NCBI GenBank assembly: GCA_001936135.1
Contig: CP012810.1
Span: 992,001 to 1,056,000 of the forward strand
Length of the DNA: 64,000 nt
Direction of reading: 5' to 3'
Source of the DNA: Saccharomycopsis fibuligera x Saccharomycopsis cf. fibuligera
Taxonomy: Eukaryota; Ascomycota; Saccharomycetes; Ascoideales; Saccharomycopsidaceae
In this document: piece after piece, positions 12,594-21,065 of the stretch
How the letters are laid out: the number at the start of each line of letters is the position of its first letter
Position numbering within the stretch: position 1 is the first letter of the stretch
Notes under the pieces: model-generated
What the model was told of the DNA's origin: nothing
Databases searched by the model: none
The model's input: the letters and a program-made list of their open reading frames with translations, nothing else
Made by a program: the position numbers and the translations under genes

Positions 12594-14411
12594 ATGCTCA
12601 ATATTCAGCGGCTCAGGCCAATAGTGTTTCGCTTGTCTAAAAGCATACCCACTAGGAGCTATGTTACTCTTCCAAATGCTCCCGACTGGTCTCCTACTGC
12701 CCCGGAAAATGATCAGTGGTTGGACGACATTTCCCATGCTAATGTTCAAGTAAATGTGGCAGATACATTTTCCAAAGACGAAAGATTTACTCAAGTTGAT
12801 AAAGCAGACGATATATCTCCGAAAATAAATCACGAGGCTACCAGTCAACCTACAAGCAATGATTTTTCCCAAACGGCAGCAGACTTACCATATAGAAACA
12901 TTCTCGATGGCCACATGAAGTATCATTTTCAGGGTCTCGATAGTGACAATTTCTTCAACATTCGAATCCCACTTGACCAGTTCCGCGCCATTCGTTCCTC
13001 TCCTTATTCTAATCTCAGTAGTAAGCGCAGACCAAAGTCCACCAGCAATAATCAAAGTTTTAGCGATTTGCGAGTGGTTAACTTACGTTCAGGTCTGGGC
13101 GGTGATGGTAGTGTTGCATTTTTCCGTGATGCTGGCCGTGCCATTGGGCCGCCAGATGGCGGTGATGGCGGTGATGGTGGTTCAGTTTATGTGCAAGCTG
13201 TTGCTGGAATAAACTCATTGCATAAACTTAGAGTCAAATATGTTGCCACAGATGGCGGCCATGGGGCTGCTAGGCAGTTAGATGGGGCTAAGGGCAAAGA
13301 TGTGGTGATCACTGTGCCGGTAGGCACCACGATTAGATGGCTTCCTCCAACCAATATTCTTAAGCAAGCAGAATTAGAAGATCAGAGCCACCAGATAGTA
13401 GTTGATGGTGAGTCTGGGGAGCCGGTGGAACCATTGAAAGATATTGAGGTCAAAGCAATTGGTTATGATGAGAAGAATATTGATTATATTCAGCTTTTCA
13501 GAAAACAGGTGCCGCGTGAAGGTGATGCCGCTGAAGGTGAAGCTTCTGATACTTGGATTTTCAAAGAAAAGGACAGAGCTTATCATTACAGCAAATCATG
13601 GTTCCATGATCTTAATCGTAAAGTGAAAAAATATGATGCTAACGTTATCAATGAAGAACTTTCCAGCGATATTTTCCCTTTCCAAGGACTTGATCTTAGC
13701 AAACCTTCAAAGACGCCCATCTTACTTTTGAAAGGTGGTAAAGGTGGCTTGGGAAACATGCATTTTCTTACTAAAGAAATCAGGAACCCGCGGTTTTGCA
13801 AACAGGGCCGTCCAGGATTAGAGTGCAACTTATTATTTGAACTTAAAATGCTTGCTGATTTTGGGCTTGTTGGACTTCCAAACAGTGGTAAGTCAACACT
13901 TCTTAATGCTATTAGTAATGCTAATTCCAAAATTGGGCATTGGGAATTCACCACTTTACAGCCCACTATCGGCACCATCCTGCCTGCTGACCACAAGGCT
14001 AACCAGCTCCATCTTGACAACTTCACCGTTGCCGATATCCCAGGAATTATCAAAGGTGCCGCTACTTGTGTTGAGAAGCCCAAGGGGATGGGGGTGGAGT
14101 TTCTTAGGCACATTGAACGGTCCAAGATCTTGATGTTTGTGGTGAGTTTGGAAAATGAGCCAATAAAAGACTTTGACATTTTGATCAATGAACTTAAGTT
14201 TGGTAAAGATAGATTAAGACAAAAGAAAGTTTTAGTAGTGAGCACTAAAGCTGATTTAACTAAAAATAAGCAAAAGTTTATTGATTTTAGAAATCATGTA
14301 GCGCAAATCTTGGGCGACAAAGTGTCTGTGATTCCTGTTTGTGCTATTAGGAAGCATAATGTGGACAGGTTGATTGAGCTTATGAACGGGTTGATTAATG
14401 AATTTATCTAA
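12594..14411 (+). CDS. MTG2: Mitochondrial Obg-family GTPase Mtg2
   Basis: A 605-residue Obg-type GTPase. Yeast Mtg2 acts in assembly of the mitochondrial large ribosomal subunit at the inner membrane. The N-terminus (about 1-25, Arg/Ser/Leu-rich, few acids) looks like a mitochondrial presequence. The glycine-rich Obg fold starts near 155 (GGDGSVAFFRDAG, PPDGGDGGDGGSVYV). The G domain has P-loop GLPNSGKS near 424-431, a Thr-rich switch (FTTLQPTIG), DIPG near 481 and TKAD near 551, where most G proteins have NKxD. The spacer between the Obg fold and the G domain is expanded (about 260-385) compared with bacterial Obg. Codon 168 is CTG within the conserved G-x-GG motif; Ser would fit there better than Leu. 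Start ATG at 12594. The 3' neighbour is the bHLH gene, convergent, 778 bp away. Confidence 0.95.
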   Translation: MLNIQRLRPIVFRLSKSIPTRSYVTLPNAPDWSPTAPENDQWLDDISHANVQVNVADTFSKDERFTQVDKADDISPKINHEATSQPTSNDFSQTAADLPYRNILDGHMKYHFQGLDSDNFFNIRIPLDQFRAIRSSPYSNLSSKRRPKSTSNNQSFSDLRVVNLRSGLGGDGSVAFFRDAGRAIGPPDGGDGGDGGSVYVQAVAGINSLHKLRVKYVATDGGHGAARQLDGAKGKDVVITVPVGTTIRWLPPTNILKQAELEDQSHQIVVDGESGEPVEPLKDIEVKAIGYDEKNIDYIQLFRKQVPREGDAAEGEASDTWIFKEKDRAYHYSKSWFHDLNRKVKKYDANVINEELSSDIFPFQGLDLSKPSKTPILLLKGGKGGLGNMHFLTKEIRNPRFCKQGRPGLECNLLFELKMLADFGLVGLPNSGKSTLLNAISNANSKIGHWEFTTLQPTIGTILPADHKANQLHLDNFTVADIPGIIKGAATCVEKPKGMGVEFLRHIERSKILMFVVSLENEPIKDFDILINELKFGKDRLRQKKVLVVSTKADLTKNKQKFIDFRNHVAQILGDKVSVIPVCAIRKHNVDRLIELMNGLINEFI

Positions 14412-14868
14412 TATCTATAGAGTATGTCTTTTGCATTTTTCCTTTTTGTTCCGTCTTTCCTATATGAATTTCTCTTTTTTGGAACTTCCATTTGCATTGT
14501 TATCGCTGTCTTGAAGTCTTGTATAAACATTAACTTAATTGTATCATATATCTATTACTCAAAACTAACTTACACATATCTTGCAAAGTTGTTACCCTAA
14601 ATAGTGTATATAGTAGCTGTGTATAAGTGTGCAAAAGTCGATGAACAAAAACCGGTCACCGTGTAGGTTTTTAAATAGTGCGCTGGTCGGACCTGCCAAA
14701 CACAGTGAAACACTAAAGGAAAAAAAAAAAGGTCTGTAGAATCAAAGACTTGGTCAAATCGTAAAGCTAAATAAACGAGTAGTATAACTAAGAACTGAAT
14801 ATAGATTGAAAATAACATTTTCCAAATTATAAAAATTTAGTAAGTCTAGTAGGGTGCACTTTAAGTGA

Positions 14869-14903
<35 letters not shown>

Positions 14904-15189
14904 AAAACATCATCGTTTCAATAAACACTTTCAAATTAAAGATGGACGTTTGAAAAATATCAGCTAGAAAAGTAAATGTCTCCAAAATGGCACATTTAGT
15001 GCTTCTTCAAGCAAGCAATTTATAGAAGAAAATAAAATAAGACAATTTGTGGTGGGTAAATTTAAAACCAAAGTCAACTCAAATAAAACGAAGTGAAAGA
15101 AAGAAATTTTAAATAATGACGTGTTTCTGCTTTTTAAAATACATAGAAACAGAGTAAAAAAATTGGCAAATAACAGAGCGCTAATTTGA
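14412..15189. other. Intergenic between convergent MTG2 and bHLH genes
   Basis: Non-coding 3' flanks of two convergent genes. It holds a 31-nt poly-A at 14872-14902 and A-rich sequence. I see no gene, RNA or repeat family here. Confidence 0.7.
14872..14902. repeat. 31-nt poly-A tract
   Basis: An uninterrupted A run between the convergent MTG2 and bHLH genes. Confidence 0.95.
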
Positions 15190-17256
15190 CTAAATCTTGT
15201 ACTGTGAAAGGCTAGTGGCGCCTTTCTTTTCCGTAGAGTCATCAGTGTTATCACGGTAATACCCATAATAACCTTGTGTTGGTGCATTGGTGCTTCCTAA
15301 CTGACCAGTGGGCCGTATCGAACCAGAAGGCCGTCTCAACAACGGGTTTCCTAGATTTACCAGACTTGCATAATATTGCTGTTGTAGCTGTTCTTGTTGT
15401 TGTTGAGGTAGAGGTTGAGCTAATTTCTGAGCTGAATGTTGCTGAGGAACATTCAGGTACATATTTGCCCCTGTTGCCGCTGAAGTAGATGATTGAGAAG
15501 GATAGTATCCGGAATAATTATGAGGATAGCTGCTTTGCGAGCTGGGACTCGGCGCATTCGAATTGTCGGCAGCTGTACTGTTAATGTGGTACATTGTTGA
15601 TCCCAGTCTGTGCTGTTGAGGTGGAAGAAGTGGTGGAAGAGTAGGTGGAAGTTTTTGGTTGTGTGTTGGTTGCGGATGCGATGGTTGAAGAGTTTTCGGT
15701 GGCTGCGATGGCTGCGATGGCTGCGAGGACTGTGGGTGTGATGACTGCGAATGAGTATGTGGCGGAGGCTGAAAGGAACCCTTATTATAGGAAGAAGAAG
15801 AAGGCAAAGGAGATGACATTCGCAAATGAGCAGCACCAACGCTGGCAATCGGAATATTTCGATTATGCAATGTAGATTGTGGATTAAATTCTGACTTAAT
15901 AAAAGAAAAATCCGCCTTTTTGTTTGAAATATACTCAGGCGTAGTATTAGTATGCTTCTGTTTGTACTTCTCGTACTCATCGAGTTTGCCCCTGTACAGC
16001 TCGATATCCTTCAAGCGCCCTTTAATTTGCGATGAACTGAGTTTCTTGCCTCTTTCCTCATACTGGTTAATTTTCAGTTTTAGTTCTTCAATTTCTTTCT
16101 TCAAGTCTTTGATATATTGAGCGCTGGACAGTAAAATTGCTGCTTTTGATGTTCTTTTGGGCATCGCGTTGGCATCGGCATCTTTGCCACCATGTCCTGT
16201 GGATCTTCTGCTTTTTCTAATATTTTCTAAGCCTTTCCCCTTCAGCTTCAATGAGCCACCAGTGCTAAAATCACTACCGCCTTTCCCCTTTTTCACTTGC
16301 TGCTGGTTGAGCTTTGGTACCATTTTCTGAAGCCGCGTTATCCCATTAGTGATTTGATCTCTTTTCTCTTTCTCCTTTTGTAATCTTCTTTCTTTCATCT
16401 CTGCCGTTTCGTATTTGCTATTTTGTAATTCCATGTTGCTGCTATTGGGCCCAAGGCTGGGGCCGTAATAATCTCTGGACAGTATATCGTCGCTAACATT
16501 TCTCGAAGCATTAACCAATGCTGAAGATGGTGGTGATGATATTATTGGTGCGGTTGTAATGGTGCCGGTATTGGCACTTGCACTACTGGCGCTCCGAAGC
16601 TTATCTGGTTGTTGTGGTTGCGATTGTGGATAAAGCAGTGGCCCGTTGCTAAAATAACCGCCACTGTTGCTGCTTGTACCGCCGAGGCCGCTGCTGCTAT
16701 TATCTCTAAAAGAATCTAAGTTTCCGTGGCCGGTAGCCGAAGAACTACTGGGTTGATTAGAGTAGAGAGCCGTGCTCTGTGATATGCTATGGCTGCGATT
16801 GTGATGAGTGGGGTATCCCGGAAGTAATTGCAAGCCGCCGCTTGAGATACTGCCGCTTGATATGCCGCCATACGAAGAAGATATTACTGGTAGCGATGTT
16901 GAGATTGTTGAAGGACGTTGTATTTGCTGACGGTGCTGCTGATGTGACTGTGACTGTGGCTGGTGATACTGTTGAGGTTGTGGCGCCTGCTGGTAATATG
17001 GTTGTTCTGGGGCAAATGTGGATGTTTGTTGTGTTTCTTGGGGATAGTAGTGGCGGTCATGGTGTGATCTTGAATATGGGTCAGAATAACTTGAAGGCTG
17101 CGGCTGTTGCTGTTGCTGGAGTTGTTGTGGTTGTTGTTGTGGTTGCTGCTGCTGCTGTAACGGAACTTGATGTCCGTTTCCGCTTTCTTGACTGTAATAC
17201 TTCTTTGTGACTTCAAGCGGAGGATCATTGATTAGAGAGTTAATTGAGGGCAACAT
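15190..17256 (-). CDS. bHLH-type transcription factor, Gln/Ser-rich
   Basis: A 688-residue protein starting at ATG 17256 (MLPSINSLI). Residues about 1-125 are Gln/Pro/His-rich. A basic helix 1 lies at about 285-310 (KERRLQKEKEKRDQI, then LQKMVPKL). Helix 2 follows at about 364-395 (RTSKAAILLSSAQYIKDL) and runs into a short leucine-containing coil. The loop between them is about 50 residues, basic and glycine-rich, much longer than usual. The C-terminal third is Ser/Pro/Gln/His-rich. The helix-2 KAAIL...YI..L signature is typical of bHLH dimerisation. I could not assign it to the Cbf1, Ino2/4, Tye7 or Rtg groups, so the target site and partner are open. It has a 2.5-kb upstream non-coding region. 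Confidence 0.8.
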   Translation of the reverse strand: MLPSINSLINDPPLEVTKKYYSQESGNGHQVPLQQQQQPQQQPQQLQQQQQPQPSSYSDPYSRSHHDRHYYPQETQQTSTFAPEQPYYQQAPQPQQYHQPQSQSHQQHRQQIQRPSTISTSLPVISSSYGGISSGSISSGGLQLLPGYPTHHNRSHSISQSTALYSNQPSSSSATGHGNLDSFRDNSSSGLGGTSSNSGGYFSNGPLLYPQSQPQQPDKLRSASSASANTGTITTAPIISSPPSSALVNASRNVSDDILSRDYYGPSLGPNSSNMELQNSKYETAEMKERRLQKEKEKRDQITNGITRLQKMVPKLNQQQVKKGKGGSDFSTGGSLKLKGKGLENIRKSRRSTGHGGKDADANAMPKRTSKAAILLSSAQYIKDLKKEIEELKLKINQYEERGKKLSSSQIKGRLKDIELYRGKLDEYEKYKQKHTNTTPEYISNKKADFSFIKSEFNPQSTLHNRNIPIASVGAAHLRMSSPLPSSSSYNKGSFQPPPHTHSQSSHPQSSQPSQPSQPPKTLQPSHPQPTHNQKLPPTLPPLLPPQQHRLGSTMYHINSTAADNSNAPSPSSQSSYPHNYSGYYPSQSSTSAATGANMYLNVPQQHSAQKLAQPLPQQQQEQLQQQYYASLVNLGNPLLRRPSGSIRPTGQLGSTNAPTQGYYGYYRDNTDDSTEKKGATSLSQYKI

Positions 17257-18243
17257 TTTGGTGGTTCACAATGAGGACCTAATTGTAATTGAGTAATGAA
17301 TTAAAAGACAATTGTGCCAACGACACAAAAAAAGGGCCAAATTAAAAAATAATAAAAAAATTTTTTTTTTAAAAAAACAATTCTTGAAAAAAGACAAAGC
17401 CAATATAATCCGTTTAAAATACAAAAGCCTATCTGGGCCAGTAAAAGCGATAACTGGCTGATATATAAAACTTAAAAAGCAGAGTGATTTATTTTATAGT
17501 TCACAAATGAGTATAAAAAGTTAAGTGATATTCGCTTTATAGTTCGTTAATGAATGCAATCTCTGTAACTGTTTTATAGTTTCCGGTATTTTTCTCTGGC
17601 GCGAAACCTTGGGGATGATGGTAAATGATAAAACAAATTTTATTTTTATCAAGTTTTGCCCCTTTAGACGTTGCTGTTGGTTTGTTTCTTTTTGATTTTG
17701 CTATTAACCAACTTATATTCTTGCTTTCTTCCCCTTTGGAGATTCTTTGCTTTTTATTTTGCTTGTTTTGCTCTTGTTTTGCTTTGCTTTGCTTTGCAAA
17801 ATTCTTAACAAATCTTTATTAGCAAATATTTACACTAACTTGGAGCAAATGTTTATGATAGGTAGGAAAAGAAACCTCATGAAAGCAATTGGCTAAGCGT
17901 TGTGGCTAATAGTACAGATTGAGTATATTTTAAAATATAATGATTTCCGATATGATTGCTGAGTATAGGCACTTGACGAGCCAATAAATGAATTTGAATA
18001 TTAAAACCTTTTATTAAGAAATGAACTAAACGTAGAAATATGGTATACTGTACACAAACATATATAGAAGAAGAAAAAAAGAAGAGGAAGAACCAAAACA
18101 GAAACGTAAAAAAAATAAAAAAAAAGAAAAAGAAAGAACTTAGTGGAGGACGCTTTGCCTGTAGGGCCAGGATTTGGCTGTATATTTATAACATCCAAGC
18201 CAGATCTAGTAATCGTAATTCATAAATAATGTTGATGCTGCTG

Positions 18244-18244
<1 letters not shown>

Positions 18245-18280
<36 letters not shown>
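18245..18280. repeat. 36-nt poly-T tract
   Basis: An uninterrupted T run ending 33 bp left of the palindrome cluster at 18313-18413. Confidence 0.95.
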
Positions 18281-18312
18281 CGCTAGTTAGTTGGTCTCAG
18301 TCACGCGTCCAC

Positions 18313-18413
18313 AGCCGCTACGGCTAGTTACCGGCCTTCATATCCAATGCTAATTAGCATTTTCATGCTAAGTGCTCTGCCATAATATGGAGATTGATGG
18401 TGGGCCACCCACC
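18313..18413. repeat. Cluster of four perfect short inverted repeats
   Basis: Within 101 bp: AGCCG-cta-CGGCT (18313-18325), the 16-bp perfect palindrome AATGCTAATTAGCATT (18346-18361), CCATA-a-TATGG (18380-18390) and GGTGGG-cca-CCCACC (18399-18413). The block is richer in GC than its surroundings and starts 33 bp after a 36-nt poly-T tract. Function is unknown. Confidence 0.85.
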
Positions 18414-19733
18414 TCCCAGTCTTTGAGTGCCCCGCGCATGCAACCGCCTAGGCTCATGCAAGATAATCCTACTGTTTAACAGAACAGTCCGCTTACTGAA
18501 TCTTAATAATTAGTCAAATTTCTCAATGTTTTTGAGGGTTCCAACGAAAGATTGCGGTGGAATTTAAGGTTTTTTGTACTTCACATCAAATAATCAACTA
18601 ATGATTTCAGCATGGTGAAAACAGAAAGAATGAGAGAGAAGATTATGGTGAAACCTACTTGATGGTAGGATGATGAGTCTAACAAGTTTTTGTGTATTTT
18701 TGTTGACTGCTAGCAGTAGGCCGGTGGGGTGGCGCATTTGTGTCTCAATCTCGAGTTAGAGCTTATTAGATGCATCAAATATGCAACGATTTGTATCATG
18801 CAAGTATATTTAACAAGGTTTCTGCAAAATGCAGATGCTGCATTTTTTGGCGTTAGAGCAGAACCGAAAGATCTGTGGGACGCTATTGCAATCATGTTTG
18901 ATCATGTTTTTCTCGTTCATAACATTCTCTTGTTTGCACTTGTTGGAGCAAGTCAAACCTATACTTTGTTTAACGTCATATATAACACTCACTTTTTGGC
19001 TTAATTATTTGTTTATTTTTGAAAAGGGCATAATTTGCATGGAAATTGCATTGAATTGGTTCTGTCACCAGCAAAATTACTAGTCCCATTAGGATCGTAG
19101 CTTATAATCTAGCTTATAATCTAGCTTGGCAAATGCTCATTCAAGGTTGCTGAGGTTGGTCATTAATGGTGGCAACCGTGAACAACGAGCGACGTTTCGA
19201 TGATTAGGAAAAACATCATAGCCAAACTAGTGCGTATTCAACAGTGGTTAGCAAAGTTGTTAGTATTGCTTGAATCATATAATGGCAAAAATTGGCGAGT
19301 GTCAGTACGCTAAGGGCAGCAATAGCATGGCTATCGGTTTTTATACCAATTTTTGTTGCTCTTGCAAGCTCTATTTACTTTTTGGTCATTTGCCAGAGTC
19401 ATTCTGCAGTGCTATGGCTTGCTGAGATCTGTTCTGCGAATATTGGATTGTTTATCTTCAACAAGATTCCCAAGCCGACTAACAGGCTTCCTGATGTGAT
19501 AAGTAAATATACTAGAAGCTTAATGCTTTTGCGGGTCAACCAGAGACTACCAGAAAATGAGCAATGCGCTACAGTTTTTATGTTTGGGGTTTTCAAAAAG
19601 ATGTACTATTAACTATCACCAAGAGAAATAAAAACAACAAGAACAACATTGAAACAGAAAAAAATAAACAAATCATTGATGGAACACAGTCATAATTCTT
19701 TTGAGCAAATCAAACGATAGCTATAAACTGGCA

Positions 19734-20564
19734 TTAAAATTGTTGCTTGTTGTCAGTAGCAGAAGTGGTTGCACCAGCATTACTGGCACCAGAACCAGAT
19801 TTCAAGTTAGCCAATCTTCTAGCTTCCTGGTGGATTTGCTTGCTGTCTCTAACAATGCCAGAGTAAAAAGAATGGATCTTGGAACCCGCCGGAGTCTTGG
19901 CCGCTTGTTCAAAATAACTGGTCAAGTCATCCCTACCTTGTGCGAACCTTTTGTTGAGATCATATTTTTGGTCTGTCTCCACTGCCTTATCTTGAACATG
20001 ATACTTGGAATCAAGGTTGGATAAAAAGCTCTTGAATTTTTCCGAAACCCCGTGCTTTTTATCTAAAGCGACCGCTTTTTCCAAAGCTTGATCGCTCAAA
20101 ACATAACCATGAGATAAATATTCTGCAATGATAGCACTCTTTGGTTTGAGTTCTTGATCAATGTCAGAGTTTGGCGCATCACCTTTGGCACCGGCACCCG
20201 TGGTTTTGGCGTTAGCAGCGACACCAGCATCGGTGAATGGTACGTTGGCCACTGCAGCTGCGCTCGATGAGTCTGGGGAAATGCCGGACTGTACCACCTT
20301 TTCAGAAGTGAGAATTGGCTCTTGAGAAGCAACATTGGAGTTTTCATCAGTGATTTGGATTGGCTTACCGTCCAATTCGGCACCATTGAGCAATAATGCA
20401 CTGGAAACTGCATCACTGCTGGCAAAAGTGACAGCATAAGTGTTAGTGGAGGTATCGGAGGATTTGACGTCAACGGAGTCAACTTTGCCGCTAAAGCCAA
20501 AAAACTCCTTGACTTTGTCCAAGGAAACGGTCTTTGGAATGTTGGAAGCAATAACAGTCGACAT
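19734..20564 (-). CDS. RRM protein, fission-yeast Vip1-like
   Basis: A 276-residue protein with one N-terminal RNA-recognition motif at about 1-75 (TVIASNIPKTVSLDKVKEFF as RNP2 and helix 1; TYAVTFASSDAVSSALLLNG as RNP1 and helix 2). The RNP1 aromatic residues are partly replaced. An Ala/Ser/Gly-rich linker follows, then a helical charged C-terminal half rich in Lys, Asp and Ala (about 130-250) and a short Gly/Ala/Ser tail. This matches the fungal Vip1 RRM family named after S. pombe vip1. It must not be confused with the S. cerevisiae inositol-pyrophosphate kinase VIP1. The molecular role is poorly known; single-stranded RNA binding is inferred from the fold. Start ATG at 20564. The upstream region has a CACGTG and a TATA sequence. 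Confidence 0.85.
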   Translation of the reverse strand: MSTVIASNIPKTVSLDKVKEFFGFSGKVDSVDVKSSDTSTNTYAVTFASSDAVSSALLLNGAELDGKPIQITDENSNVASQEPILTSEKVVQSGISPDSSSAAAVANVPFTDAGVAANAKTTGAGAKGDAPNSDIDQELKPKSAIIAEYLSHGYVLSDQALEKAVALDKKHGVSEKFKSFLSNLDSKYHVQDKAVETDQKYDLNKRFAQGRDDLTSYFEQAAKTPAGSKIHSFYSGIVRDSKQIHQEARRLANLKSGSGASNAGATTSATDNKQQF

Positions 20565-20740
20565 TTTTCTAAGGCAATTGAGCTGTAAGTTGAAGATTAT
20601 AGGGAAGTGTTTTGGATTGAATCAAGGAAAGATGGTGAATCAAAAAAAGAGCTACAGAAGAAAAGGGGGCAAAGAAGGAAGATAAGTATATTTGTGTATG
20701 GCAACCTCAGTTGCTGTGTAGCTGGAGCCGAATGAAACGG

Positions 20741-20769
20741 CACGTGCAATGGTTGCGCCGCTCTATATA
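20741..20769. promoter_or_regulatory. CACGTG box and TATA sequence upstream of the RRM gene
   Basis: CACGTG at 20741-20746 (within the palindrome GCACGTGC) and TATATA at 20764-20769. They lie about 177-205 bp upstream of the ATG at 20564, a reasonable promoter distance. A Cbf1-class factor is the obvious candidate binder. Confidence 0.5.
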
Positions 20770-21050
20770 GCACAGTTGTCTACCGCATGCTGAGCCACGG
20801 GGGGCAGAACCTATGGACCATATGGGCTGGGTTGCCTGTCTTTAAGCCTTTTTATTTCCTTGAAGACTTTGCCAGTCGGGTGCAGAACCATATCTTGACA
20901 TTATTTTTTCTTTTATTTTTATTTATTGGCAGGCCTTGTAACATAGTTTTGCAACTGTCAAAATTAGTATCAAGGATGCAGTACACACTGTCATGAAAGA
21001 AATATGTTCTCAAAAAAGGGCCTAATGACAATGTGTCGAGATCCAGAGCG

Positions 21051-21065
21051 TGACGTCATATAAAG
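21051..21065 (+). promoter_or_regulatory. CRE palindrome adjoining TATA (TGACGTCATATAAAG)
   Basis: A perfect TGACGTCA (CREB/ATF-class, Sko1-type site) runs straight into TATAAAG. It lies 487 bp upstream of the RRM gene and reads rightwards into DNA with no recognisable gene. Confidence 0.45.

Larger units (their letters stand above)
17257..19733. other. Long intergenic region upstream of the bHLH gene
   Basis: About 2.5 kb with no credible gene. It contains a 36-nt poly-T tract (18245-18280), a block of perfect short palindromes (18313-18413) and a 12-bp tandem duplication (AGCTTATAATCT at 19099-19110 and 19111-19122). A frame at 19292-19612 lacks an ATG and is not called. The left part should carry the bHLH promoter; the right end is the 3' flank of the RRM gene. 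Confidence 0.6.

Noticed and set aside
18300-18390. Possible minus-strand tRNA with an A-box-like TGGCAGAG
   Set aside because: No B box (GTTCRA) lies at any sensible distance downstream and the stems do not form a cloverleaf.
19099-19122. Tandem 12-bp duplication (AGCTTATAATCT twice)
   Set aside because: Only about two copies with no wider repeat; likely replication slippage, not an array or mobile-element scar.
19292-19612. 106-codon plus-strand frame with a hydrophobic start
   Set aside because: It begins at TTG with no in-frame ATG of useful length, resembles no family and lies in a 3' flank.
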